This document shows positions 29,605 through 40,605 of a stretch of 64,000 bases of DNA, piece after piece; the stretch's first letter is position 1; every line of letters starts with the position of its first letter. The notes beneath the pieces are model-generated. The model saw only the letters and a program-made list of their open reading frames with translations. It did not search any database and had not been told where the DNA came from. A program made the translations under genes and the position numbers. Origin of the DNA: Pictodentalium vernedei (Eukaryota > Mollusca > Scaphopoda > Dentaliida > Dentaliidae); the NCBI GenBank assembly GCA_031216915.1, contig CM062289.1:58408577-58472576 (forward strand). The letters run 5' to 3'.

Positions 29605-31546
29605 CCATGGACGCATTTTGAGAAAAAATCTGTAGACTTGGCTGAGTGCAACATATACAACACTGTGATAAAAACTAAAGGAGGTTTCACAAGCGCACTG
29701 CTAAGACACCTGAGGGAGAAGCATGGCATTAATGCTGTTTCATCAAGTCAGGGTTCGACTCCCAGTCCCAGTTCCAGTGGTTCAACCGGGAAAAGGGTTG
29801 CTTGTTCTAGTGCGGCGCTGGGATTATTAGATCTGAAGCAGAGAGCTTTGAACTTTGCCATGAAAACCAAACAAAGTTTGGAAGAAGCTGTCGCAAAATT
29901 GGCAGCCCAAGATGGACTTTCCATAAATGGCATAACACAGAGCACCTTCATCCGTAGTGCACTGGCAGCACAAAACATGAAATTACCAAAACACCACACA
30001 AGTATTATGAATTTAGTCAAGACTTTCTATGATGAGACATGTGAACGAATTCGAAGCGATCTGAAATGTAAAATTGAGAAGGGCAGTGGTTTAGTTTGAC
30101 TGCAGATGAGTGGATCAGTGTTGTTAATAAACGATATTTCAACGTGAATATTCACGGCACTGATGGATTTATTTGCAACCTGGGATTGGTTCGAATTTGT
30201 GGGTCATTCACTTCGGAGAGGACATTAGAATGTGGCAGTACATAGCAGAATTCGGTATTGACCTCGAAAAGAATTGTGTGGCTGTAACGGCAGACAGAGC
30301 CTCTGTGATGGTGAAATTTGGATGACTTTCGCCCACAGAATATCAAGGGTGTTGGGCCCATGCACTTCACTTGGCTGTGTGTGATTTTCTCTTGACTAAC
30401 AAATCAAGCACAAAACTGACAACCGATCTTGAAGACACCAACAGGCCCAACACTGATGATGATCTCAGGGATGATGATGAAGATGAAGTTAATGAACCCG
30501 GTGACGGTGTTGAGATAAATTTCTGTATCTCAGAGAAACCAGTTTTAAATTCTGACATAGACTTGACTATCAAACATCTCCGTGTAAACGTTAAATGCTT
30601 CCGACGAAGTCCGAAGGATAACAAAATTTTACAGAAACATTTCAGTGCTGAGAGCGGCAAAGAGCTCAAGCTTATTCTCGACGTCAGAACACGTTGGAAT
30701 AGTTTGTTTGCCATGTTGGCGAGATATCGTAAGGTTAGACCATGTTTAGAGAAAGGTTTTATAGACTTGAAAGGGAAGTCAACCGTAGATCAAAACAAAT
30801 TCCTGTTGATCGAGCAACTGACAGCAGCATTGTAACCCGTCAAGTTGGCAAGTGATGCTTTATGCTGAAATGATGGGACATTATTGTCTGCCGATGCTAT
30901 TGGGAACTTTCTTCTAGACACTCTCGAACAAGGCAGTAATCCTTTGTGTTCAAAACTGAAGGAATCGATACTTGATCACATCACAGCATGTCGGAATAAA
31001 GTACTCATGGATCTGATCCACTATCTCCACACGGCAGAAAGTGGGAGTAAGCCAAATGTTTTTGGGATCAGGAGTTCCAAATCTGCTTTGCAAACGTTTG
31101 CAATGCAGCTTTTCACAAGACTGCATAGACAGCATAGCTCATATCAGTCAGATGTCAGTGCAGCAGATACAACAGACGAAATAGTTGTCACTTCCAGAGC
31201 TTGTTCCTCTGCTGATAGCGAGACGACTGACTCTGAGCACACCGAAAAAAGCCTAGCGAAAAAGTTTCAAATGGCAATTGAGTGTGCAGTGGAGGTTGAA
31301 ACTGATACCACGGAGTGCACGGACCTTAAATCGATGACTAATGATTTCCGAATGTTCGAGGCACGGAAGAAGCGAACCCCTAATCTGCAACAACTTTTTC
31401 ATGCAATAATGACAATAAAGCCATCTTCTGTTCAGTCAGAGAGAGCCTTCTCCTCATCCGGAAACTTTGCTACATGCATTAGGTTTCGGCTCGGAGACAA
31501 ATCTCTGTCTGTCCTTGTATTCTTAAAAAACTTCTTCAACAACTAG
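29605..31546 (+). pseudogene. hAT transposase with BED zinc finger (broken)
   Basis: The N-terminal BED finger runs from WTHFEKKS through LRHLREKHG, but the second Cys of the expected C-x2-C is Tyr (ECNIYN). The first acidic block LTADEW (30096-30113) is in another frame after a shift at about 30090. TADRASVMVKFG ends in a stop at 30323-30325; CWAHALHLAV follows in a third frame from about 30350. TAA at 30833-30835 breaks the frame again. The C-terminal hAT dimerisation region is clear (SVQSERAFSSSGNFAT, then SVLVFLKNFF). The enzyme would have cut and pasted this element; at least four lesions show it is dead. Confidence 0.88.
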
Positions 31547-31791
31547 AACTAAATCAACCAATCAGTTGTTAAATGAACGGACTTGGAGATTGTTTTTGTT
31601 TTATATTAAGTTGATACTTGAAAAGTTGAAATGAAGGAAAGTACCATTAAAATCAAGTGTTTCTACTTTCTAGTCTACTTTCTAGTCTACTTTCTAGTCA
31701 GTCTTGTAAGTTGTAACTGTAGTTCCCATTTCCAGGTATTAAATTTCCCGATTTCCTGGGACAGAGTTGTCTGAGAAATGAACCAACCTTA

Positions 31792-31799
31792 CTAACAAG
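31792..31799 (+). repeat. 8-bp target-site duplication, right, of hAT element
   Basis: 'ctaacaag', same as 22290-22297. Confidence 0.88.
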
Positions 31800-31824
31800 G
31801 TAGTCTCTGTGAAATAACAACTCT

Positions 31825-31875
31825 GCCCCTCCCACACCTCCAGGCCTTGGCATCTCCCAGAGATGTGGGAGGGGC
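31825..31875. repeat. Imperfect hairpin
   Basis: 'gcccctcccacacctc' pairs with 'agatgtgggaggggc'. Confidence 0.75.
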
Positions 31876-32188
31876 AGTGTGGCTGTCTTGCCGAGACCAC
31901 TAACATAGCAGAGATCTGAAAAGATGTGGGTTTTAGAAATAGGCTAGAAATAGGCTATTATGGTCATCAATATTTTCTAAGGTCAGGAGGACTAGCTTTC
32001 ACCCTCCTTAATTTTTTTAAGGTGAGCAGTAGACGAGCGAATAAATCGCTCTCCTGAAAATGCCACACCTGGGTTTGTTAAATTTAAATCCAAATAAATT
32101 TTTAATCCAGGTAGTATAAAATATTATTATTGAAGAGACTTCTAGATACCCAAGAATCAAATTTTTTTTAATAGCCTTACAGTTACTA

Positions 32189-32451
32189 CAGTTAAAACTA
32201 GAAGTCCTGTCACGAACTGTGCACTTATGTAGGCTTAATTGCGCGTAGGAATTGCACGCAATGTCCATATCAAATGGCATCCAAAGCACAGCAGGTTCTT
32301 CTGGTTACTCATAGCAAACACAGGCAATGTTTCTGCCAATGGACCTCCGGCTTACCCGGAGGTCCATTGGCTGAAACATTGCTTGTGCACAGGCGTGCAG
32401 ATTGACATGTTATTTGTGCACATTTCATGACAGGACTTCTAGTTTTAACTG
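32189..32451 (+). mobile_element. TA-type element family D, copy 2
   Basis: TA|cagttaaaactagaagtcct to its exact inverse |TA. The central 'ggacctccggcttacccgg' palindrome is shared with copy 1 in inverted orientation. Confidence 0.88.
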
Positions 32452-32464
32452 TAGAATTTTGTAA

Positions 32465-32850
32465 TAAGGCTCCACAAAATAGATCTTCTGTTTCTCGGGC
32501 CATCTTTTGTAAAATTGTATGTGGGCAGGATGTTTTTTATTTTATTTTTTATTTTTGTAATTATTTCTTTGTCATTAAAAGTTTAATTTCTTGGTTTGTA
32601 CAGAATAGCATGAGTGGTGGTGTATTTCATCCCTTGAGTGCAACAAGGCTTTTTACTAAAGCATTGGAAAGCCTTAATTTTTGCACTCAAGGAACAGATT
32701 TATCAGTTTGATTAACTTGGGTAAAATATCACATATAAACCATTTAATTTTTAATTTTTTAAGTTTACAATGGTCATAAAAAGAGAGCATGCGTCAGCCA
32801 AAAGGATTATGTAGGAGGACTTGAGAAACAGTTTTTTAACTGTGTTAGGC
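32465..32850 (+). mobile_element. TIR element family F, copy 3
   Basis: 'agatcttctgtttctcgggcc' end region, central hairpin at about 32630-32700 (diverged), inverted 'ttgagaaacag' end. It ends 38 bp before lectin exon 4. Confidence 0.72.
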
Positions 32851-32887
32851 CTAAGCTATAATATATTTTCTTTTAACTGATTTTCAG

Positions 32888-32932
32888 GCATGCAGATTAT
32901 AATTACACCGCCCCCACCTACAAAACCAACAG
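32888..32932 (+). CDS. C-type lectin-like protein, exon 4 (Pro/Thr linker)
   Basis: The acceptor 'gattttcag' precedes 32888 and the donor CAG|GTAAGG follows 32932. 45 nt, phase 1 in and out, translating to [16 protein letters not shown] short proline/threonine linker between CTLD1 (exon 3) and CTLD2 (exon 5). It has no domain of its own; the call rests on consensus splice sites, exact phase fit on both sides and order. Confidence 0.68.
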
Positions 32933-33061
32933 GTAAGGAATATTTATTATACCCTGACATGTTGTGGGAGAGTAATATAGGAATCTTTCTGTCTGTCCTT
33001 CCATCCATTCATCCTTCCACTCTAACAAATCAAGGCCTATGTGCCCAATCGTCAGTACACA

Positions 33062-33140
33062 GCATCCATCCATCCATCCATCCATCCATCCATCCATCCA
33101 TCATCCATCCATCCATCCATCCATCCATCCATCCACAACA
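33062..33140 (+). repeat. (CATC)n microsatellite
   Basis: About 17 tetranucleotide units with one interruption at 33101. Confidence 0.97.
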
Positions 33141-33194
33141 ATCCTTCCATCCTCCATTTCTTGTCATCACATTTAAAAGAAAACCATTCAAGTA

Positions 33195-33623
33195 CAGTGG
33201 AGCCCACTTAATTGAATATCTCTTAATTGTATATCCCTGTTAATTGAATATAATTTCCCAACACAAAACCATTTACCATACCTCCAGTACAAATTTGACC
33301 TGTTAAGTGAATATAGGTTATAGAGTAAACTCCTGTTAATTGAATAAATAATCTCGTAACCTGACGAGAAATTACCCTGACTCTCCCCAGTTTTTCTTTG
33401 TGTATAGACCTATTTGGCCTCAGAACATCCAATACAGGCATTTAATCTATTACATCTTGTTTGACAGAGCTCATGGAGCTCTGTCAAACAAGATATAATA
33501 GAATAAATGCTAAGTTTATCTCTAGAATACAGGAAAATGACACAATCCCTGTTAATTGAATGTTCCTGTTAATTGAATAATTTTCATTGGCAAAGTGGCT
33601 ATTCATTTAACAGGGTTCCACTG
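33195..33623 (+). mobile_element. TA-type element family P, copy 4
   Basis: TA|cagtggagcccacttaatt to 'gggttccactg|TA', with intact core hairpin 'gagctcatggagctc'. Confidence 0.88.
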
Positions 33624-33804
33624 TATAACCACAGATCCAACTTTTTGAATCCTTCCAATTAGTTTCAGCACACTCATCGAAAGGAAACTGTAACGTCATT
33701 GTTCAGTGTATTTCACCCACAGAGCAGGCAAATCATCATTGCAATGCATATTAACAGTAGTTAGTAGTTGGATGGCTGACCATTTCAGCAACTGATTCGC
33801 GCTC

Positions 33805-34095
33805 CCGCATAGTGTCCTTGGGCAAGGCACTTCACCCCAATTGCCTACATGGGGGTACGATGACACTGTGTACTAAGGCATACTGCACGTCGATGCTGTG
33901 CATGTCTTCAACCAATCTAACCCTGCCTGTGCCGCGGTGCAGAGTTCAGAGTTACGATGTTGGAGAGCTGACAGCTGCTTGTCATTGCCCGGTAGTTCTC
34001 TCTGGGTACTCCGGCTTCCTCCATCCAAAACTGTCACCGACATGATATGACCCTGGCTGTTAATGTGTCATTAAACCTAATAAATAAATAAATAA
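33805..34095 (+). mobile_element. tRNA-derived SINE, 5'-truncated copy
   Basis: Begins at the middle block 'gtgtccttgggcaaggcac', lacks the tRNA-like head, and ends in 'taataaataaataaat'. Confidence 0.82.
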
Positions 34096-35017
34096 CTCAG
34101 GGTTTTCTATTGATTACTATATTATGTGTACCCAAGTACTGGCCATTATCACATGTCAAGTGAAGGGTTGTAAAAGTCAATAGAGTTACTCCCCATTAAC
34201 AGGCAAAGGAAGGGGGTATTTACTGGTACTATTCCATTGTGCTGATGTCGGATAAAATAGCAACAGACTTTGCTGAATACCTCTTAGTCAGATCTGCGTG
34301 TGAACCTGACATTATAAACGCTATGTCACAGTGCCAACATTCACCCTTAAACCTCACAATTAAGAATTTTATAATTCTTTCCTTTTCCCTATGATGGAGC
34401 AAATTGCCAAAATACTTTGATGGCTCTGATGTCCGTACGTTTCTTTGCTCATAGATGTAGTTTGAATATACAATACAGAAAATATCCCATAAAGCTTTTT
34501 GACAGGTTATTTGCTGCAGAAATGGATTTGATTTAGATTTGATTTGGATTCAAATCTTTTGCAAGATTCGATTCAGTATTCAATTCAAGCCAAAAATGAG
34601 GATTTACAGGGCTCTAGGATTTAATGACTCTTTCAAAAACCATGGTCATATCATGTCAGACAGGAGAACCACCGCATAGTATCAGTAACAAGGGTGCTGG
34701 GAGGTGGGGGAGCAGCTGCCCACCCCTCCCCCCCCTGCTATGTGGCTAAGGGTGAAAGGAGGCAGTGCATGCCCTTTTTCATCAGAAGTGCATCAAATGG
34801 AAATGACTTTACTGAGATAACTGGAATACCATTTCATGAACAAGATTTAGTGCACACAATTTTGATTATCACCAAATAAAGAAACTGTACAATTGGTGGG
34901 GGGAATTATAAAGCTTTATATATATATAACTTCAGTACTGTCAAGTATCACATTACAATTTATGATGTGTTGTAAACTACTGGTCATCAGGCCTGGCAAT
35001 AACACATGAACAGCTGT
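34096..35017. other. Unassigned intronic DNA
   Basis: No supported gene or element. A short C-rich block at 34705-34737 and an (AT)n stretch at 34917-34927. Short frames show no domain. Confidence 0.5.
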
Positions 35018-35031
35018 TTAGGTTATCAGTG

Positions 35032-35376
35032 GGGGCGCAGTGGCTCAGTTGGTAGAGGTGCAGGCTGCAAGTCGAGAGGTCCTGGGTTCGAATCCCACCT
35101 GCGGCAACCGCGTTGTGTCCTTGGGCAAAACACTTCATCCCCATTGCCACCGTGGGGGCACGTTGATGCTGTGTACTAAGGCATACTGCACTTCGATGGT
35201 GCACCTGTTTTCAACCAATGCTAACCCTGCTTGTGTGGAGTTAGTATGTTGGGGAGCTGACAGTTGCTCGGTGGTTCTCTCCGGGTACTCCGGCTTCCTC
35301 CACCCGTAAAACCGTCATGGTCATAATTAGCCATTGTGCAGAAATATGTGACCTTAAACACCAGTAAATAAATAAA
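35032..35376 (+). mobile_element. tRNA-derived SINE, copy 2, with TSD
   Basis: A box 'tggctcagttggtagaggtg', B box 'ggttcgaatcc', middle block, tail 'cagtaaataaataaa'. 14-bp TSDs 'ttaggttatcagtg' at 35018-35031 and 35377-35390. The A and B boxes fit pol III consensus closely. Confidence 0.93.
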
Positions 35377-35444
35377 TTAGGTTATCAGTGTGTTACATCA
35401 AGTGTAAAATACGTAAATGAACTACATGTTACGGCAAAGTAATA

Positions 35445-35848
35445 CAGTGGTGCCCACTTAATTGGATATTTCTTTATTGTATATCCCTGTTAATTGAATA
35501 TAATTTCCCAACACAAAACCATTTACCATACCTCCAGTACAAATTTGACCTGTTAATTGAATATAGGTTGTAGAGTAAAATCCTGTTAATTGAATAAAAA
35601 ATCTTGTAACCTGTCGAGAAATTACCCTGACTCTCCCCAGTTTTTCTTTGTTTATAGATCCATTTGGCCTCAGTACATCCAATATAGGCATTTAATCTAT
35701 TATATCTTGTTTGACAGAGCAAATAGAATAAATGCTAAGTTTATCTCTAGAATACAGGAAAGTGACACAATCCCTGTTAATTGAATTTTCCTGTTAATTG
35801 AATAAGTTTCATTGGCAAAGTGGCTATTCAGTTAACTGGGTTTCACTG
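35445..35848 (+). mobile_element. TA-type element family P, copy 5 (core half deleted)
   Basis: TA|cagtggtgcccacttaatt to 'tgggtttcactg|TA'. The centre reads 'tgtttgacagagc|aaatag', so one arm of the palindrome is gone. Confidence 0.85.
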
Positions 35849-36097
35849 TAGTACTTATGTAAGTATAGTGTAAATTTCACCAAGTCTTCACTTTCAGCAT
35901 TTATTTGTGTACAATTTCCATCTGAACTATGAGACCATGAATACGACTGATACAAAGCTATATGCTTGTGAAGGGACGCAAAGGGAAACGAATTAGGAAG
36001 CCAAATTCAAATCAAACTGAATACCAACTTGATATTCGAAAACAAATCAAATCTTGAATCTTCACAGAGCCCTAGAGTATCTTTATGGTTGATATAT

Positions 36098-36352
36098 ACA
36101 GGCTTGAAAATAAGCAGTCTGACATTTGCAGAATGAGGTCCCCAGAGGGTGAATTTGATGATGCTATCCCATACAGTGGGCCAATTTATCCTCTGGGTAC
36201 CTCTTTCTGTTCAATTTTGAGACCCTGATTCAGATTGAGGTTCACAGAGAGTAAATTTAGTGATGCTACCCTGCTGTGCAGGGTAGCATCACTACATTCA
36301 CCCTCTGGGGACCTCATTTTGCAAATGACAGTCTGCTTATTTTCTGGCTTGG
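36098..36352. mobile_element. TIR element family J, copy 3
   Basis: 'aggcttgaaaataagcagtc' to 'cagtctgcttattttctggc'. The core hairpin 'tgatgctaccctgctgtgca' folds on 'gggtagcatcac'. Confidence 0.78.
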
Positions 36353-36379
36353 ACATATATAAACAGAATTTAAAAAAAC

Positions 36380-36605
36380 GTGAATATAATTACGAAATTT
36401 ACTGTTGTAAGCAAGCTCTGGTTCACTGGTAAATGGTAAAATAGATCCCAGTAACCAACCCCTGGGGTGGATTTCCTCTAAAGTGGGTGGCATTCGTATA
36501 AACGATTGGCTAAACTTTACTGTATACTTGTGTTGTACTCATGATATAGCCGTCTGTGCTGAAAGTGGCCATAAACACCAATAAATATTTATATTATGGT
36601 GAAGA
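36380..36605 (+). repeat. Dispersed SINE-like repeat family S
   Basis: Shares 'cagtaaccaacccctgggg', 'ctaaagtgggtggcatt' and a tail 'aaacaccaataaat' with parts of 40740-40822 and 61560-61720. The tail resembles the tRNA-SINE tail. The family is not recognised. Confidence 0.5.
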
Positions 36606-36664
36606 GCAAATCACCAATGACTGTGGCTTGTAATATACTTATGACCTTTCTATTATAATATTAG

Positions 36665-36815
36665 AACGTTTCTTTTCATGTTCTATTGGTCGATAGTACC
36701 TGAGTTTGTGTGATTTCTGAAATAAAACCTGAAGCAGCAAAGCTGCTTCAGGTTTTATTTCAGAAATCACACAAACTCAGGTACTATCGGCTGATAGAAC
36801 ATGAAAAGAAACGTT
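36665..36815. repeat. Long hairpin, ~74-bp arms
   Basis: 'aacgtttcttttcatgttct' begins one arm and its inverse ends the other at 36815. The loop is AAA between 'gaagcagc' and 'gctgcttc'. Only about two mismatches were seen. No flanking TIRs or TSD are obvious. Confidence 0.95.
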
Positions 36816-36823
36816 GTAATTAT

Positions 36824-37195
36824 TTTATTATGCCGAACAAAAAATAGCTTTCATTGTTAAGCGTTAACTGCAACATGCCATCAATATTGTAATAACAATG
36901 TAGTCGAATCTAAAAACATGACATCATTTCGAACGAATGGCGTCTCTTTAGGAGTTTCTAGATCACCAAATTCGAAATGACTTGTCTCAAGTGCCATCGC
37001 ATCGGGAGTTATTTTGTTATGCCGAACAAAAAATAGCTTTCATTGTTAAGCGTTAACTGCAACATGCCATCAATCTTGTAATAATTTAACAATGTAGTCG
37101 AATCCAAAAATATGACATTTCGAACTAATGATGTCTCTTTAGGTGTTTCTAGATCACCAAATTCGAAATGACTTGTCTCAAGTGCCATCACTTTG
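36824..37195. repeat. Tandem duplication, ~185-bp unit
   Basis: 'ttatgccgaacaaaaaatag' starts both units (36829 and 37018). They share 'cgttaactgcaacatgccat' and 'caaattcgaaatgacttgtc'. The second unit has a 10-bp insertion near 37080. Confidence 0.92.
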
Positions 37196-37413
37196 GGAGT
37201 TTCTATATCACCAAATGCCAGTGTGTACAACTGCATCATGCTCTTCATGTTATAATTCATTATTAATGCTTGTGTGATAAGTAGTGTAATGGAATATAAA
37301 TTCATGTTGCTTGGACGACGACAGTTGTTAGAATTATTATTTTGAACTTGAGGCGGAAGCTCATTGAGGTCGAGGAGTACTAAACTTGTGGAAATATAAT
37401 TGATTGAAGTCAT
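37009..37413 (-). CDS. Uncharacterised open frame with repeated motif
   Basis: 134 codons from the Met near 37411. It is Asn/Leu/Thr rich, with no signal peptide and no recognised domain. A short internal repeat is visible (FGDIETPKVMALETSHFEF, then GDLETPKETS), part of it inside the 185-bp tandem duplication. No splice or promoter evidence was found. It could be a decayed gene fragment or chance. Its length in AT-rich DNA and the internal repeat are the only reasons to list it. Confidence 0.25.
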   Translation of the reverse strand: MTSINYISTSLVLLDLNELPPQVQNNNSNNCRRPSNMNLYSITLLITQALIMNYNMKSMMQLYTLAFGDIETPKVMALETSHFEFGDLETPKETSLVRNVIFLDSTTLLNYYKIDGMLQLTLNNESYFLFGITK

Positions 37414-39280
37414 AATTCATGTTCAGGATTCATTGAAGTCATGAACAACACGTGAGTTTTTAATATTTCTGATTCTTTTGAATTCATTGTTTGCAATTAA
37501 AATTCAAAACACACCCACTGAAGATGATATATTTGTTGGTAAGTTTGTGTCTATCGGTGACGAAAAAAGTTAAACGGACACGCCGCCAGCGTTTGGTGTT
37601 GAGAAATTCCAATCAGAGCGTGCATAATCGATGCTGATCAATGGAAGTGGAGCTTACATTTTTAGCTCACCTGAGTGAAGCTCAGTGGGGGGCTTTACTG
37701 ATCACATTCTGTCCGTCGCCCATCATCCGTCGTCGTCCGGCGTTAACTTTACATTATCGACTTCTCTTTCAAAACCACTGGCCCAATTTTATTCAAATGT
37801 TGGGTAAATGTTTATTACCTAATGCCAATTCAGATTTGTTCAAATGAAGTTGCCACTCCTCCTGGGTGGTGCCATGCCCCCAAGAGGCACCAAAATCTTT
37901 GAAAATCTTCTTCTCATGAACCAGCAGTAGCAGAGACTTGATATATAGTATGCAGCTTCCTTTTAAGGTGTAGACTCAGATTTGTTCAAGAGAAGTTTGA
38001 TGGGCTATATTTGGGGTCGTTATGGGAGGGGCAAAATATTTGGCCCTGCCCAAAATTTCTGTTTTCCGAACCGAGAGGCTGATTTGAACCAAATTTTATG
38101 TGAGGGCTTATTGGATCATAAGTACCTAATTTATGCTGATTTTTTTTTTCTCGTAGCCCGTGGGAACTGCAGAAGCTAAAAATAGAACAAAATTTAAACG
38201 CCCATATCTCCACAACTGCATGGCACTGAGAATTTTTATTTGGTGTGAAGCTTCCTTAGGACCAACAGAAAGGATTGGTAAAAAAAAAATTGCTATCGGT
38301 TTTATCATAGGGTACAGTTTCGAGACTTTGAAAAAGTGCTGAGTCAGCACTTTTTAACACTGTAGGCAATGGGAAAAACATTAAAAAATCTTCTTCTCCA
38401 GATCCAGCAGGCAGAATCTTTTGATATTTGGTATGCAACATTGTAGCGTGGATCTGATTCAAGTTTGTTCAAATCGGCCCCCCTGGATTTATATTTGGGC
38501 TCAGTATAGGAGCCGAATTCGAACTTAGTGCATTTCAGGCAAATTTCTTAAAAAATCTTCTTCTCCAGATCCAGCCGGCAGAATCTTTTGATGTTTGGTA
38601 TGTAACATTGTGGGGTGGATCTGATTCAAGTTTGTTTAAATCGCCCCCCTGGATTCATATTTGGGCTTACTATATAGAAGCTCGAATTTGAACTTAGTGC
38701 CTTTCAGGAAAATTTCTTTAAAAATCTTCTTCTTCAGATCCAGCAGGCAAAATCTTTTGATATTTGGTATGCAACATTGTGGGGTGGATCTGATTCAAGT
38801 TTGTTCAAATCGGCCCCCTGGGTTCATATTTGGGCTCAGTATAGGAGTCCAAATTTGAACTTGGTGCATTTCAGGCAAATTTCTTTGAAAATCTTCTTCT
38901 CAAGATCCAGCAGGCAGAATCTTTTGATATTGGGTATGCAGCATGCTTAGGGGGGTGAGATTCAAGTTTGTTCAAGCCAAGTCCCTGGGTTCATATTTAG
39001 GCTCACTGTGGTTGCCTGAATTATAACTCAGTGCAAAATGAGGAATTTTCTTTAAAAATCTTCTTCAGATCCAGCAGTCGGAATGTTTTGATATTTCGTA
39101 TGCAGCATCCTTAGGGGGTGAGATTCAAGTTTGTTCAAGCCATGTCCCTAGGTCCATATTTGGGCTCACTGTGGGAGCCTGAATGATAACTTAGTTCAAA
39201 ATGAGGAATTTTCTTTAAAAATCTTCTTCTTCAGATCCAGCAGTCGGAATGTTTTGATATTTGGTATGCAGCATCCTTGG

Positions 39281-39315
39281 TGGGGGGCGGGGGGGGGGGG
39301 GGAGGGGGGGGGGAG
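39281..39315 (+). repeat. Interrupted poly-G tract in H3 unit
   Basis: About 30 G in 35 bases at the 'ccttaggggggtgagattc' position of the array unit, so it expanded from a short G run of the consensus. Confidence 0.9.
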
Positions 39316-39909
39316 AGATTCAAGTTTGTTCAAGCCATGTCCCTAGGTCCATATTTGGGCTCACTGTGGGAGCTTGAATTGTAACTTAGTTCGAAATGAG
39401 GAATTTTCTTAAAAAGTCTTCTTCTTCTGATCCAGCAGTTTTGATATGTGGTGTGTAGCATCCTTGGGGGGTGGGGGGGGGGGGGATTCCAGTTTGTTAA
39501 AGCCAAGTCCCTGGGTCCATATTTGAAAAATCTTCTTCAGATTCAGCAGTCAGAATGTTTTGATATTTGGCATGCAGCAATCTTAGGAGAGGGTAAGATT
39601 CAAGTTTGTTCAAGCCAAGTCCCTTGGTTCATATTTGGGCTCACTATATGGGAGCCCAAATGACAACTTAGTTCAAAGTGAGGAATTTTCTTTAAAAATC
39701 TTCTTCAGATCCAGCAGATGAATGCTTTTATAATTTTTATGCAGCATCCTTAGGGGGGTAAGATTCAACTTTTGTTCAAGCCATGTCCCTAGGTCCATAT
39801 TTGGGCTCACTGTGGGAGCTTGAATTGTAACTTAGTTCAAAATGAGGAATTTTCTTTAAAAATCTTCATCTTCAGATCCAGCAGTCGGAATTTTATGATT
39901 TTTGGTGTG

Positions 39910-39942
39910 CAGCATCCTTGGGGGGGGGGGGGGGGGGGGGTG
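39910..39942 (+). repeat. Interrupted poly-G tract in H3 unit
   Basis: 21 G, one T, then 11 G, at the same place in another array unit. Confidence 0.92.
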
Positions 39943-40423
39943 GGGGGGGGGGAGATTCAAGTTTGTTAAAGCCAAGTCCCTGGGTTCATATATGGTGGGA
40001 GCCCGAATTATAACTTAGTTCAATATGAGGAATATTCTTTAAAAATCCTTTTTTTTGGGATCCACTGGTCAGAATCTTGGGATACTTGGTATAAGCTTTT
40101 CTTAGGAGGAGCAGATGCAACTTGTTGAAATCAATTCTCTGGGTTGATGTTTAGGCTACCATGTCAGGTGAGTGCCCTCAGGCCCCCGGGGCCTCTTGTC
40201 TTTGTTCTCTTGTCTCCAAGGAAGAACGTCCCGATAGTACCCATGTTTTGCCCCAAAACTCCAGTACTATCACTTTTAGAAGGTGTCCAATTAACCAATC
40301 ATGGCTGATGTTACAAATGTGAGGCATAATAATGAATGTTTGTTATTCCAACCATTGAGCGCATGCAAGCCCTAAAATATATTCGAGTTCATGCTAAAAT
40401 CAAACTCAACATTTTTACTCCAG

Positions 40424-40605
40424 TGCCATGCACTATTAATGGAAACGACTGGATATTTTACAATGGCTATTGCTACTATGTGAGTCCAAACTGGGGCGTT
40501 GATTCTATAAAGACATGGTATGAAGCAAGAGATTTTTGTCTTGAAAATGGTGGCAATTTATTAAGCATCAGCAGTAAAGATGAAAATAATTTTATGACAA
40601 GTATG
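40424..40605 (+). CDS. C-type lectin-like protein, exon 5 (CTLD2, first half)
   Basis: The acceptor 'tttttactccag' precedes 40424 and the donor ATG|GTAAGT follows 40605. The exon enters in phase 1 (completing Val with the G of exon 4) and leaves in phase 0. It translates to VPCTINGNDWIFYNGYCYYV and onward: first CTLD Cys, W and CYYV of strand beta 1, WYEARDFC of helix alpha 2, NGGNLLSISS turn, DENNF. Here the first half of the domain is one exon, while in CTLD1 the same region is split before 5498. The reading frame stays open upstream and downstream, but the splice sites mark the true exon edges. Confidence 0.93.

Larger units (their letters stand above)
22298..31791 (+). mobile_element. hAT transposon with nested DIRS and TTAA MITE
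   Basis: Short TIRs 'tagggttg' (22298) and 'taaggttg' (reverse complement at 31791) lie between identical 8-bp TSDs. Subterminal 'cccggaa' and 'tttcccgggaa' blocks recur. A BED-finger transposase pseudogene lies at 29605-31546. Without the DIRS insert (22358-28850) and the MITE (29173-29422) the element is about 2.75 kb, normal for hAT. Confidence 0.85.
37663..40199 (+). mobile_element. Tandem-core element H3 (Helentron-associated-like)
   Basis: 5' 'tagctcacctgagtgaagct', 'ctgtccgtcgcccatcatcc', then about nine ~168-bp units of the same subfamily as H1 from about 38390 to 40080. The 3' end is 'gtcaggtgagtgccctcagg' then 'cccccggggcctcttgt'. A 27-bp hairpin (38330-38357, 'aaaaagtgctga') is inserted where H1 has none. 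G runs at 39281-39315 and 39910-39942 interrupt units. Confidence 0.74.
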
